64,000 nt of DNA from Candidula unifasciata (taxonomy: Eukaryota; Mollusca; Gastropoda; Stylommatophora; Geomitridae). Each line of letters opens with the position of its first letter. Within the stretch, counting starts at the first letter, position 1. Location: the NCBI GenBank assembly GCA_905116865.2, contig CAJHNH020003150.1, forward strand, positions 17,261 to 81,260, written 5' to 3'. The notes beneath the pieces are model-generated. The model was not told the origin of the DNA. It saw only the letters and a program-made list of their open reading frames with translations, and ran no database searches. Positions 1 through 9,804 of the stretch are shown here, piece after piece. The translations under genes and the position numbers were made by a program.

Positions 1-61
1 TCCTGTCCGTGCAATGTTGCGAAGCCGTTCACTAAAGTAACCACTTCCAAATATAGAGTTT

Positions 62-340
62 GAAGTTTGAACAACGGATCAACATCATGGCACACGGGTA
101 GTAACCCATAAGTGCTCCGTTCTACTTCTAACTCAAGTCTGAGTCCAAAGAAGCTGATCACAGTGTATAGGCACCGTATGTCCGGCGAGGATCCTGAAAT
201 ACTTGTGAGTAGATTTTTAACTTCAAATTTTGGTCTGGGCAGCGCCGTTAGGTTACTCTTTTCGATTTCCAATTGCCAAGGAGTTTTTTTACGTGCGCAA
301 CAATACACACGGGGGTCCAGTCTTACCACCCAGAGACCAG
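62..340 (+). repeat. Dispersed repeat, family E copy
   Basis: The same segment recurs at 26518-26730 and 27530-27790 with the shared motif CACACGGGTAGTAACCCATA and a later CAACAATACACACGGG end. Read on the opposite strand, the motif region contains a box A-like stretch (TAGAACGGAGCAC), so it may be a tRNA-derived SINE in minus orientation. The two short open frames inside it are not conserved between copies. Confidence 0.65.
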
Positions 341-506
341 GGTGAATTACTAGAAGTTCAAGTCCATGTGAAAAAAACCCAGCCCTTACTGGGGATTGAA
401 TCTCTAGCACTCGAGGCGGACACCATGCCTTGAGACCATACAGCACCCTCAAATATCGAGTAAAACAATCAAACAATACCGTGTGCGTTCCGTGACTCCA
501 TTATGT

Positions 507-537
507 GGGGGGGGGGGGGGGGGAAGGGGGGGGGGGA
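507..537 (+). repeat. Poly-G tract
   Basis: Nearly pure G run interrupted once by AA. It is directly followed by a short fragment of SINE family D (538-640), recognised from GAATAGACC and the later CATCTGCCTAAGAGG. Such tracts can form quadruplexes and are prone to length errors in assembly. Confidence 0.8.
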
Positions 538-784
538 GAATAGACCTATTGCATCATGACAAGCTTATAGTAAATGACGACTGGTTGGGGGAGTTTCATT
601 GGAAGTTCTTCATCTGCCTAAGAGGAAGGGTTCAACAGTTTGAAAGAAGAACATGAAAAATGTAAGAGAGTAAAACAAAGGAAGGAACAAATAAAATATA
701 AAGGGAACTTGGAAACATGCAGAATTTACACATCTAGGTAGAAAACACGCCCAGTGATGAGTTTTAAATTAAGAATCAACATCA

Positions 785-1411
785 AATCAATCGGGGTATT
801 TCCATAGGCGCTCCGTCCCCATCTTCAGCAGCAAGCACAGAGTTCCAATTCCATTGGTACCAGTAACAGCTTGACTGTATATCCGTGTCTCTCTCGTTCC
901 TTGAGTTTTGGAATCTCACGTTCCTTGAGTTTTGGAATCTCTTGTTCCTTGAGTTTTGGAATCTCTCGTTCCTTGAGTTTTGGAATCTCTCGTTCCTTGA
1001 GTTTTGGAATCTCTCGTTCCTTGAGTTTTGGAATCTCTCGTTCCTTGAGTTTTGGAATCTCTCGTTCCTTGAGTTTTGGAATCTCTCGTTCCTTGAGTTT
1101 TGGAATCTCTCGTTCCTTGAGTTTTGGAATCTCTCGTTCCTTGAGTTTTGGAATCTCTCGTTCCTTGAGTTTTGGAATCTCTCGTTCCTTGAGTTTTGGA
1201 ATCTCTCGTTCCTTGAGTTTTGGAAGAGGACCAGATCCCCCCTGGAACACCTTTCTGCATCAAGAGAATGATCTGGTTGTGCGTACGCACTATTTATACG
1301 CACCCAAATGGCTCTTACAACAGATAGCTCGTCATGCATCAGTTTGCCACTAAGTGCTGTAAAACCATCCAATCTATTCACCTGTTCATTTCGCAACACA
1401 CCGGCATACAC
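785..1411 (-). pseudogene. LINE RNase H-region remnant with internal minisatellite
   Basis: The reverse strand first reads YAGVLRNEQVNRLDGF, resembling the YAGVVGNEQADRL segment of the related copy near 35235. After the satellite it reads a degraded match to the end of the same domain (LCACC..RWGRSAYGNTP, frame-shifted version of LCLLLKMGTER). The two halves flank a 24-bp array at the place where related copies have the segment LTTLRGKARRTYNQ. It is a decayed non-LTR retrotransposon fragment, not an active gene. Confidence 0.55.
893..1226. repeat. 24-bp minisatellite, about 14 copies
   Basis: The unit CTCGTTCCTTGAGTTTTGGA plus ATCT is repeated almost perfectly. Because 24 is a multiple of three, several frames stay open on both strands (for example KLKEREIP repeated on minus). 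This is a consequence of the period and not evidence of coding. Confidence 0.95.
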
Positions 1412-1531
1412 TGTTTCGGCACATTGATTAAGAAGGTAAACTCTTAAAACAAGACAAGAACTGACAAACTATTAGGGAGATAGTAACAAAGAGCGTACGC
1501 TCATAAAAAAAAAAAAAAAAAAGGAACTTAC

Positions 1532-1654
1532 AAATGCAGGCTGAACCATCCCAAACATAATTCCTGGTGTTATCACAGCTACAGTTGTAACTTCCGGGGA
1601 TGTTGCGGCACACAGCATTCTTGACACACTGGACGTAGACACATTCGTCGATGT
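1532..1654 (-). CDS. Exon 4: calcium-binding EGF-like domain 3
   Basis: Acceptor GTCCCCAG, then DIDECVYVQCVKNAVCRN, IPGSYNCSC and WDGSAC: six cysteines with the cbEGF signature. The donor is T|GTAAGT, phase 1. No further exon was recognised between here and the left edge. Confidence 0.85.
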
Positions 1655-1815
1655 CTGGGGACATTCGGGGGAAATTGTTATGACGTAGTCTAAGTCTGTA
1701 ACACAACCAGAGTAAATATCAATGCTTTTCTGATAATCACATACTATAGGTCCATGCCCGCTTCTGACTACATGTTACGTGGAAAAAAGAAAAAGAAGTA
1801 TTAGTAGTAATGGTA

Positions 1816-1894
<79 letters not shown>

Positions 1895-2189
1895 CAGTAG
1901 TAGTAGTAGTAGTAGTAGTAGTAGCAGTATTAGTATCAGCAGTAATAGCAGCAGCAGTAGTAGTATCAACAGAGCAGCAGCAGCCGCAGTAGTAGTAGTA
2001 GTAGTAGCAGTAGCAGTAGTAGTAGCAGTATTAGTATCAGCAGTAATAGCAGCAGCAGTAGTAGTATCAGCAGAGCAGCAGCAGCAGTAGTAGTAGTGTA
2101 GTAATAGTATTAGCAGCAGTAGTAGCAGCAGTAGTAGTATCAGTAGCAGTAGTAGTATCATCATCATCATCATCATCAGCAGCAGTAGC

Positions 2190-2257
<68 letters not shown>

Positions 2258-3538
2258 AAGGGGGTGGTGGTGGTAGTAGTAGTAGTAGTATGGGCATCAA
2301 TATAACTGCAATATGGTTAAATGGAGTTTCTGGGATTTGTTCTTGTGTGAAATTCTCATCCTTTATATATTTATCCAGCAGGGAATAAACTACTTACGTA
2401 CTTACCACTATGTGGTTAAAAAAAAAAGTAAAAAAAGTAAAGTAAAGATCCCTTTTCACGTCTTTCAGCGCATCGGGCATATGGGCAGAGCGTCCCATAT
2501 TTTTACAGACCATCAGCACTCTGTGGGTAATATAGTCAGCATTACGCCGGCTGTCTTTACTTTCCCAGGACAGCCCATCCTGGTACCCATTTTAGGCTGG
2601 GTCGACCTGCGACGTCCCATACCACGACAAAAATCCACGCAGCCTGTAGTGGGTTTCGATCGCGGTATCCTGGCTTACGAGTTAGAATTGCAACGCCTTA
2701 GCCACGCACGCCACACTATGTGATAAAACTTACATAAAATACAGCTTATAATAAAAATGGTTGTATCTCCACATAGAAGGCTGGCTGTTGTGCTTTCAAT
2801 GATCTATGAAGAGATAACGGCTTCCATCTTGCGGTTCTCGTACCTCTGGCAGAAAACCCCCCCCCGCCCCCCCCCCCCCGCCCCCCTAAAACTCGCTGCT
2901 GGGGTCGAGCCCTGGTGTATAAATTGTGACAATTTGCACTAAACTACGACGCTGCCCAAAAAAAAAAAAAAAAAATTATATGAAACTATAAGAAAGATGC
3001 GGTGTTTTTAGTCCTATATGCCCAAAACACTTTAGGGCGTGGAAAAGGGTCCTTTACCTTTTACTTTAGATAGCACAAAGACAGACTGAGATAAGATATC
3101 TTTTATCTTTTACTTGAGATGGGAAAGAAAAAAAGGTCCGGGGGGGGGGGGGGGTGTAAAATTGCACATTCCCCTATTATTCAAGGAGAAGCAGTGAAAC
3201 ATACAAACAAACACGGGTGCAAAGGTACATACACACTAAAGATCAGTGACAACATTGTACCTGTACAGTTGTATCCGTCACCCTGGAAACCTTCCTTGCA
3301 GACACACCTGGAGCTGGTCAGGTTACAGACTCCATGCTGGTGGCAGTCCTGATCCTTGCATAAATTGAGATCTAAAGGCAAGGCAAAATCGCTCATACAG
3401 GAGTTAACATGATACATGAATTCACATACATACCTACATGCATACATACATACATAGACACACACACACATACATGCACACACACACATACATACACACA
3501 TACACACACACACACACACACACTCACACTCACACACA

Positions 3539-3574
<36 letters not shown>

Positions 3575-3898
3575 TACATACATACATACATACATACATA
3601 CATACATACATACATACATACATACATACATACATACATACATACATACATACATACATACATACATACATACATACATACATACATACATACATACATA
3701 CATACATACATACATACATACATACATACATACATACATACATACATACATACATACATACATACATACATACATACATACATACATACATACATACATA
3801 CATACATACATACATACATACATACATACATACATACATACATACATACATACATACATACATACATACATACATACATACATACATACATACATACA

Positions 3899-3930
<32 letters not shown>

Positions 3931-6900
3931 CATACATACATACAATACATACATACATACATACATACATACATACATACATACATACATACATACATAC
4001 ATACATACATACATACATACATACATACATACATACATACATACATACATACATACATACATACATACATACATGCAGGTAGATTGGCAGGCAAGCAGCT
4101 CTCACCTTGATAAGTGCTTCAGTCTCCCATAGATAGATTCGATATCTTGATAAGTGCTTCATTCTCCCATAAATAGATTCTATATCTTGATAAGTGCTTC
4201 ATTCCCCCATAGATAGTTCCGATTTCTTGATAAGTGCTTCATTCCCCCATAGATAGTTCCGATATCTTTATAAGTGCTACATTCTTTTACAGATAGTTCC
4301 GATATCTTGATAAGTGCTTCATTCTCCCATAAATAGATTCTTTATCTTGATAAGTGCTTCATTCCCCCATAGATAGTTCCGATATCTTGATAAGTGCTAC
4401 ATTCTTTTACAGATAGATCCGATATCTTGATAAGTGCTTCATTCTCCCTTAAATTGACAGAGATACCGAAGACGAGAAGAAGAAAACACACAGATATTTA
4501 ATGAGAGATGGGAAGTAGAGGAGGAGGAGAAGGCAGCAAAATGTGTTCAGTAAGTATTGTCATCATCATCACGTGCATTGGCGACTAGAGTTGGCGATCA
4601 CAGCTCTCCACATTCTGCGATCTTAAACCGTATGTATCAGCTCGTTTGCTGGCACCCCTCTTTGACATAACAAAAGGCGTGTCAAGAATCTTCTCACTTT
4701 GTCTTTCTCTGTCTCTTCCTCACATAGTTCCAGTGGTCACAACATATCCCAGTTTCCTTCTTATCATAACATGACCCCACAAAATTACGACTGTCTAGTT
4801 CTTATCTTTGTGATAAGTAGTATTTTAACACTCCTTTTATTTTAACTTTTAAAAAAAAAGTATGGCTTTCTCTTTTCGGATGTCTAAGGAATTCTAGGAA
4901 TTCTTCAGTAAAAAAAAATCAATATTTGGTCGCATCAGCACTGCAAGTGTCCTTTTTAGTTCTACTAGCTGGGGAGCAATGCCAAGCCATCTTATACTGC
5001 ACACATAAACCTAGTCACAATTATAACCTAAAGCTGTCTCTTTGTGGATGATGGTTGAACGTGACGAATTTTTCCCCACCGCAAAGCTATCAGGTTTGAT
5101 AAATCTATTGCAGACTGAGCACTGTAATCCCAACCACCCAGGACAACACGACACCGAAATGTCATGTAACGACACCCGAATTACTTGACCTTTGCTCATA
5201 CCTACCCGTGTCTTCCTGTGTCGTCTCCTTACACCCTGTACCTTGCACTTCGGCCTTGAACCCGTCGCCCTGGGCGTCTTTCTGACACTTGCAGGTGAAG
5301 GACAGACCATCACTGGAATCCACACATTCTGCTTTGGGGTCACATGATATGCTGGAGTCAGCACTACAGTTTCCGGGTCGATATCCATTAACTTTAGAGA
5401 ATCATTAGAATAGGAATAGTTTTACATTAATTTTGATTGTTTCAAGAGTCCTGTTTACGTTTGCCGGGCCATCTACACACTTTCTCAGTCTGGTCTAGGT
5501 CCAAGGGGTGTCACGTTGTACTGTTTTTTCATTGAAAAGAATCTCTCGCGAGACCTAGGCTCAAACTGTTTGTAGAGGGATTTGGGTTAGGGCCAGTTCT
5601 AGAGGTTCTGGGGCCGTAAAAGCTGTGTCGTCGTGTAGTATAGAACACGTGACATCGGCGCTGGTGTAATTGGAGGCAAGACAACGTGACACCCCTCTGT
5701 CGAAAAACAGTCTGAGAAAGTCTGAATAAAAGGTCAGCCAGTGTGTAGATGGGTCGGGAAACGTGAATAGGACCGTTTCATTTAATAAAACAATTAAACA
5801 ATATAGAAGTCTATTCTTAAGCACCAGCAAGCGAATCAAAGTAAAAAATAAAAGAACATGCATCTTTGCTATTCCAACATTCTGGTATATTTGTGTATGA
5901 TAAGATAAAGGTTGGGAGTGGCCGTGGTGAAGCGGCTTGACGCTCGCCTGGGGATCGGAATGTCGTGGGTTCAAGTCCTGGCGAAACCAGGTTTCTTTAA
6001 AAAATGACCTTGGCTCTCAGGTCGGCTTAGCTTTCAGTGGGTACCAGGTGCAGTCCTAAGAAGTAAAGACGGCCGGCGTGATATTGACCACATCAACCAC
6101 CAAGTGCCGGTTGGTCTATGAAATATAAGTCTAGCCCTATATGCCTAATACGTCTGAAGGCGTGGGAAAGGGTCCTTTAATTTACCATTAAGATAAACGT
6201 TGTAAGGGCCCTTTGGGAAGGACTCAATAATGCAGAGGCACAACCATCACGGTCTGAAGAGGTTGGTGCTCCGGCAAGTGACCCGGGGGATTTGGCTGAC
6301 CCTCAACACTCAGAGCAGAGGCAAGACGGACATACAATCAGACTGTTACTGGGACTATCGGGGTTGAAACTCTGCGCTGGCTGCTGAAGATAGAGATGGG
6401 CGTTTATGAGAATGACCTGAGTTCAGTGATGTCGGTTTTTGAAACAGCTCAACTGTTAAGGGCCCGTTTTACACCTGAGACGGATCGGCTAGTCTCATAA
6501 TTTTATAGAATCAACTGGCGCTTAGTGGCTGGCTTGATCTATCAGCATCTGATAGTTTATAAGGTACAGGACCCTTTTCTTCCCCTTCAGGGCATATAAG
6601 GCTAGACCTATAGTCATAAGGTCAACATCACACCGGCCGCCTTTACTTCACCGGACTGTACCTGGTACCCGTTTAAGGCTGGGTCGACCTGGAAGCCCAG
6701 GTCTAATTTTTTTAATGTCTGGGTTTGAACCCACGACTTTCCGATCGTCAGGCCAGCGTCTAGCCGCTATATCAAGCCTGGCTTGCATCAGGATCTTACC
6801 TGGTCTCAATTTAGGCTGTATCCACCTTAGACCCAAGGATAACGTGCATAAGAATCCCCCTCCCCCTCGCCCCGACACAGATTGAAACCGAAAACCTCAG

Positions 6901-7646
6901 GGCCGGTAGGTGAGCATCTAATCACTAGGCTACTGCTGTTCCCTTTCCCCTCGTGGCTGACACCCAAAGGAATGACTCTCCCCGTATTTCGGAGATTTTC
7001 TTTTTCGAGATCTTTAGTCGGTGTGAGCTCGTTTGAAACCAATAAAATACAAAGGTTCATAGTAAACTAGAGGGGATCTCGTAGCTTGTCGTCTGCTTTG
7101 ACAACAGTGTGAGCATCGCTCCGGCCAGAGAGGAAAGTAAGGATGTTAGTTTCACATCCTTTACAGGGCGTTGCAGAACCAACTCTAGCTAGTGTTGGCT
7201 GTGTGGGTTCACTTGGCCATTTTACCTTTAAATTGTGTTGTTGTTTTTTTTAATGATATATGGAGATGTGTACCTGCAACTTGGCACCTGAAAATGCTGA
7301 GCATGTACTTAATCATTGTAAAACAGCATATCCACTGTGACCGTCACTATTTACTCCAACACTGTAAAGTGTAAGTTGCTAACTGAGAAACAGTCTGGCC
7401 TGTTACAACCTCAAACAAGTCAACACTGTATAGTATGTATGGTACACAGGGAGATTTAAACTGCACAAGCTACCTGTTTCCTGTTATACTTATTCCTACA
7501 GAAGGATCGAAGAAAACAATCCAGCAGCAGTACAAGAAAGTAACAGAAACGACGTGGACTTACCGTTACCCGCAGGTAAGACACTTGCTATAGATGAAGC
7601 TACTGTCAGTGTTATCAACAACTTGACGATAGACACTGTTGCCATC
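1532..7646 (-). CDS. Secreted EGF-repeat protein (partial, exons 1-4)
   Basis: Four exons join in one frame: 7565-7646 (signal peptide), 5242-5391, 3261-3371 and 1532-1654 (one EGF-like domain each). The start ATG at 7646 has an in-frame TGA upstream and no earlier ATG in frame. Residues 1-23 form a hydrophobic leader (IVKLLITLTVASSIA). EGF 3 is a calcium-binding type: it begins DIDEC and contains CRNIPGSYNCSC, fitting the Asn/Asp-hydroxylation pattern C-x-[DN]-x4-[FY]-x-C-x-C. All introns are phase 1 at both ends, the classic arrangement of shuffled extracellular modules. The last exon ends with GTAAGT, so the gene continues past the left edge of the window. The introns are swollen with microsatellites and SINEs. 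Such proteins act in matrix, adhesion or signalling; the family (fibrillin-, fibropellin- or Notch-ligand-like) cannot be decided from three domains. Confidence 0.8.
1797..2296. repeat. (AGT)n / (AGC)n trinucleotide array
   Basis: Long trinucleotide tract in intron 3 of the EGF gene with interspersed AGC and ATC triplets. The long Ser, Leu, Val and Thr runs it encodes in different frames are artefacts of the repeat. Confidence 0.97.
2423..2725 (-). mobile_element. SINE family A2 copy
   Basis: Begins with the AGTAAAGTAAAGATCCCTTT tail (minus orientation) and ends with the tRNA-like head near 2630-2715, where GGTTTCGATCGCGGT supplies a box B-like motif. It matches 30105-30385 (opposite orientation) and 60530-60745. 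It lies in intron 3 of the EGF gene. Confidence 0.75.
2851..2976. repeat. Poly-C and poly-A tracts
   Basis: An interrupted C tract (2858-2887) and a pure A tract (about 2959-2976), both within intron 3 of the EGF gene. Confidence 0.85.
3261..3371 (-). CDS. Exon 3: EGF-like domain 2
   Basis: Acceptor TTGCCTTTAG, then D-LNLCKDQDCHQHGVC and CVCKEGFQGDGYNC, giving all six cysteines in EGF order. The donor is CAG|GTACAA, phase 1. This is a non-calcium-binding type: it begins DLNLC and lacks the D-x-D-E-C start. Confidence 0.82.
3424..4074. repeat. (CA)n followed by a roughly 500-bp (CATA)n array
   Basis: The first 150 bases are CA/CATA mixtures; from about 3570 it is almost pure CATA with two small interruptions (near 3927 and 3945). 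It sits in intron 2 of the EGF gene, about 200 bp from exon 3. The YICTY-like and CMYV-like open frames are repeat artefacts. Confidence 0.98.
4105..4455. repeat. 40-bp tandem repeat, about 9 copies
   Basis: The unit starts CTTGATAAGTGCTTCATTC and contains CCCATAGATAGTTCCGATAT, with substitutions between copies. It lies in intron 2 of the EGF gene, directly after the CATA array. Confidence 0.92.
4550..4830 (-). pseudogene. LINE C-terminal fragment
   Basis: The reverse strand translates in pieces to VPANELIHTV, DRRMWRAVIANSSRQ and a TGTM/REK segment. These resemble the C-terminal tail of mollusc non-LTR retrotransposons (VPASELIHTVRDRRMWR type). It ends in a short GAT repeat, as do related copies at 22405-22680 and 30975-31210. 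Frameshifts and stops show it is dead. Confidence 0.6.
5007..5070. repeat. Short dispersed repeat shared with 47325-47375
   Basis: Both places contain AACCTAGTCACAATTATAAC followed by CTAAA and, after a short gap, GGTTGAACGT. The family is unknown. The copy lies just downstream of exon 2 in the EGF gene intron. Confidence 0.5.
5242..5391 (-). CDS. Exon 2: EGF-like domain 1
   Basis: Preceded by TTCTAATGATTCTCTAAAG, a good branch site and acceptor. It encodes NGYRPGNCSADSSISC, then ECVDSSDGLSFTCKC and GDGFKAEVQ. Five cysteines are visible before the chosen donor (G|GTACAG). The usual sixth after GDGF is missing. A second donor 10 bases downstream (T|GTAAGG) is also phase 1 and would extend the exon by a few residues. 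Confidence 0.72.
5458..5768. mobile_element. Inverted-repeat element in EGF-gene intron 1
   Basis: The left arm (CCATCTACACACTTTCTCAG, later AGGGGTGTCACGTTGT) reappears in reverse complement at about 5665-5768. That is about 65-100 bp arms around a short centre, which suggests a MITE or foldback element. No clear target duplication was identified. Confidence 0.5.
5919..6180 (+). mobile_element. SINE family A copy
   Basis: The tRNA-like head (GTGGTGAAGCGGCTTGACGC, then GTGGGTTCAAGTC) supplies A and B box-like motifs. The body contains GTAAAGACGGCCGGCGT, and the end is GGCGTGGGAAAGGGTCC. Confidence 0.82.
6220..6455 (+). pseudogene. LINE RNase H-region fragment
   Basis: Contains degraded LTLNTQSRGKTDIQSDCYWD-like text and GCTGAAGATAGAGATGGGCG, homologous to 35400-35560 and to the 785-1411 remnant. 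Interrupted by stops; no complete domain. Confidence 0.55.
6555..6790 (-). mobile_element. SINE family A copy
   Basis: Reverse-oriented: AGGACCCTTTTC tail motif, then CACACCGGCCGCCTTTACTT, then the tRNA-like head at 6720-6790 (GGGTTTGAACCCACGACTTT read on plus). Confidence 0.78.
6800..6960 (-). mobile_element. tRNA-like SINE fragment, unclassified
   Basis: On the minus strand, TAGCCTAGTGATTAGATGCT resembles a box A region and CGGTTTCAATCTG a box B. It abuts the family A copy on its left. It is too degenerate to be a tRNA gene. Confidence 0.45.
7145..7215 (-). mobile_element. SINE family C 3'-end fragment
   Basis: Shares CATCCTTTACAGGGCGTTGC and AGAACCAAC with the full family C copies at 26216 and 59968. 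Only the tail region remains. Confidence 0.55.
7565..7646 (-). CDS. Exon 1: signal peptide of the EGF-repeat gene
   Basis: 27 codons plus one base. The start MATVSIVKLL is followed by a hydrophobic core and a plausible cleavage region around SVLPAGN. The donor reads G|GTAAAG, leaving phase 1. The G joins TT of exon 2 to give Val. Confidence 0.75.
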
Positions 7647-7968
7647 TGAAATCTCACTGGTTCTTTGTTCTTTGTTCACGGTAAATCTACTGTCCTCTAG
7701 TCTGCCTTAATTATCCCCTGCTTCTATCAGACAATGTTAAATAAATCTGTAGATATCACTGGACTTCAGTTAGTGCAAATACACAATACACGTATGTTTC
7801 ATAAATGGAGATCATTCATCAATCATCCAACTTAACAATGATTTTTCGTGTCTTATTATAACAAAACGACACCAGCATTCGGGGCTGGGGTTAGAAAACA
7901 GACGTTCACCCGCATGAGATGTGTTCAAAACACAACTATACTTTAAGGGAGATAATACAGCCTAGAGT
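7647..7968 (-). promoter_or_regulatory. Upstream region of the EGF-repeat gene
   Basis: This stretch lies directly 5' of the signal-peptide ATG. It holds the in-frame stop that fixes the start, but no clear TATA box or other named element. It probably contains the 5' UTR and promoter; this is positional inference only. Confidence 0.3.
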
Positions 7969-8193
7969 GGGTAACTGACTGACTGACTTTCTACCCCACC
8001 AGGACATCACACAAGCGACAAACACCCGATGACACAAAGTGCCACCATGGGGATAAAGATCGCCGTGGAGAGGTCCCAGAAACCGCGTTCAGACAATTGG
8101 CCATATTTATGGCCTGCCTATATTGCGGCCCCTGGCAAAAGCCAGGGTGGGGCTTCAAATAACACAAAATTTCGTCCTAAAAAGGACGAAACT
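7969..8193 (+). repeat. Left arm of a 225-bp inverted repeat pair
   Basis: Starts GACTGACTGACTTTCTACC and runs through GGCCATATTTATGG and the local palindrome CTGGCAAAAGCCAG to CGTCCTAAAAAGGACG. The same sequence occurs in reverse complement at 9805-10021. Either two oppositely oriented copies of one dispersed family or the ends of one element. Confidence 0.8.
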
Positions 8194-8479
8194 GGATAAT
8201 CATAAAGAGTGGGTATTCATTTCAGATCAACGAAAACACAAACTGTATAACATAGTCTGGTGTACAATAAAAATACGACTGTGTAGAGCACTGTTTTTCA
8301 ATAGCTTTACATAAGACTGTGACAGGTGAACCCAAACATCCGAAACTAAATGAAGATAGGGCCACTGGAAAGGAGATAATTTCGAAAGATACTGGGTGTA
8401 TCACACAGAGACCACATCACAAATGAGAAAGTTTGTCATATGACTCATTCAGCCCATTGGCAAATGTGAACCTCTTTTA

Positions 8480-8710
8480 ACAATAGTGAAAAGATGGAAA
8501 CTAATGGTATGGTCACGTAACAAGATCTACTGGCTTCTTCAAAACAATCCTGCCGGGCTCGCAGGAAAGATGAAGCGAGGAAGACCAGGAAAGATCTAGA
8601 TACCGAATCTGGCTGAACTGATAGACCTTAGACAGGCTAGCATCAACTTCTTTGCATCTGACCTACAGAGGTGGAGGACATTGATCAGGCTGTTAACAGC
8701 AACTGGTGAC
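8480..8710 (+). pseudogene. LINE C-terminal fragment
   Basis: In broken frames it reads AGKMKRGRPGKI and segments corresponding to the LINE tail KRGRPRKIWLDNIAEW, then a RWRT-like end. Stops and frameshifts are present. Confidence 0.5.
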
Positions 8711-9342
8711 TTAATGACATGTGCGTCTGTGGGACTATGACAATGATCTTAAAAGCAAAATAACTGGCACAGTTGGTGGTGACTATACTAAACCACACAG
8801 CCCCAAGTTCTCAGGCTCAGTAATCCCCTACGCCACCCTAAAATGTTGTAAAAAAATGCAGCAAAGAATCATCATCAATCAACATGTCTCATCACAGAGG
8901 GCCTGAAAGTCTCTTTCTTTACTAACCAATTCTCCAGCCCCTGTGCTTTCATGACCAGTGCATCTTTAATGTCCTCTATCCACAGTCGCAGAGGTCGACC
9001 TCTGCTTAGTAAAGACAACATTTAAAAATATGATCATTCTTTGAAGGCAGGTTTTCTTATTAGACATTTTGCCTTGTATGGTGTCCGCCTTGTCGTACTA
9101 TACATCAATTACTTTATTTACTTACTCGCTAAAATAATTATCATTGCTGGTCGCTTACCACCATGTGGCTATAGTTTTGGATACCCTTCCAGTTGGATTT
9201 ATACTTTTGATCTTAATCCCAAACCTTTTCGTAGCAAGGAAACATTCTGGAAAGCAAAGGTGGCAGATAAATATACCGACTACAGCACACGTAGAGTACA
9301 AGTTAGATTAAAACAATAAGAGCTTTCTTATTCATACCGTGT
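8711..9342. other. Mostly unassigned; small antisense LINE piece at 8925-9005
   Basis: The reverse strand at 8925-9005 reads RGRPLRLWIEDIKDALVMKA, a typical LINE C-terminal motif. Nothing else was recognised; the short open frames show no recognisable domain. Confidence 0.45.
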
Positions 9343-9515
9343 GGATTTGGTAGGCTCGGTACTATGGGTATTACAACCCTTAGGCTTTGATTCCAGGATA
9401 GATACTGTAAATCTGGGAAATATGTTGCTTTTCTGCCTACCCCTGGGTGTAAACCCGGACCACGAGAATTCGTCACCCGGTCTCCGCCCAGTCAGGTTTA
9501 GCCAGCTGATCTACA
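9343..9515 (-). mobile_element. SINE family B copy, diverged
   Basis: Contains GGCTCGGTACTATGG, TACAACCCTTAGGC and the TTCTGCCTACCCCTGGG segment of family B in reverse orientation. The poly-A/TACTAAA end is lost. Confidence 0.7.
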
Positions 9516-9804
9516 ACCTTCAACTTCTTCTTTTCTCTACTCCTGGAATGCTTCGCGGAGTTAGGGCAGGAAGAGATATCTTAAACCTCTTCTTTCTGCT
9601 TCGTATAAAGTATTTTTAGTGGCTGAAATTTCTGCGGTCCATTTTATGCGTGGTCGATCTCTGAAACAACATTCTATCAACAGCACTTTTCTCCTAAGAG
9701 ATTGTCACAATATACCTAGGGTAGGGCTTGGGGGCGGCGAAAAAACACGCATACAATTTAGTTTTAAGTGGTAGCGTCTCATCGGGACGGGTCATATTAT
9801 CCTT

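Noticed and set aside
871..1353. Plus-strand frames over the 24-bp array
   Set aside because: Repeat artefacts; the array sits within an antisense LINE remnant.
2313..2723. 136-residue open frame
   Set aside because: Lies over an antisense family A2 SINE; not conserved between copies.
3181..4162. Several long open frames over the CATA array
   Set aside because: Low-complexity repeat translations; only the EGF exon at 3261-3371 inside this stretch is real.
5561..5974. 137-residue minus-strand open frame
   Set aside because: Covers the inverted-repeat element and the start of a SINE A in the EGF intron; no domain and no splice support.
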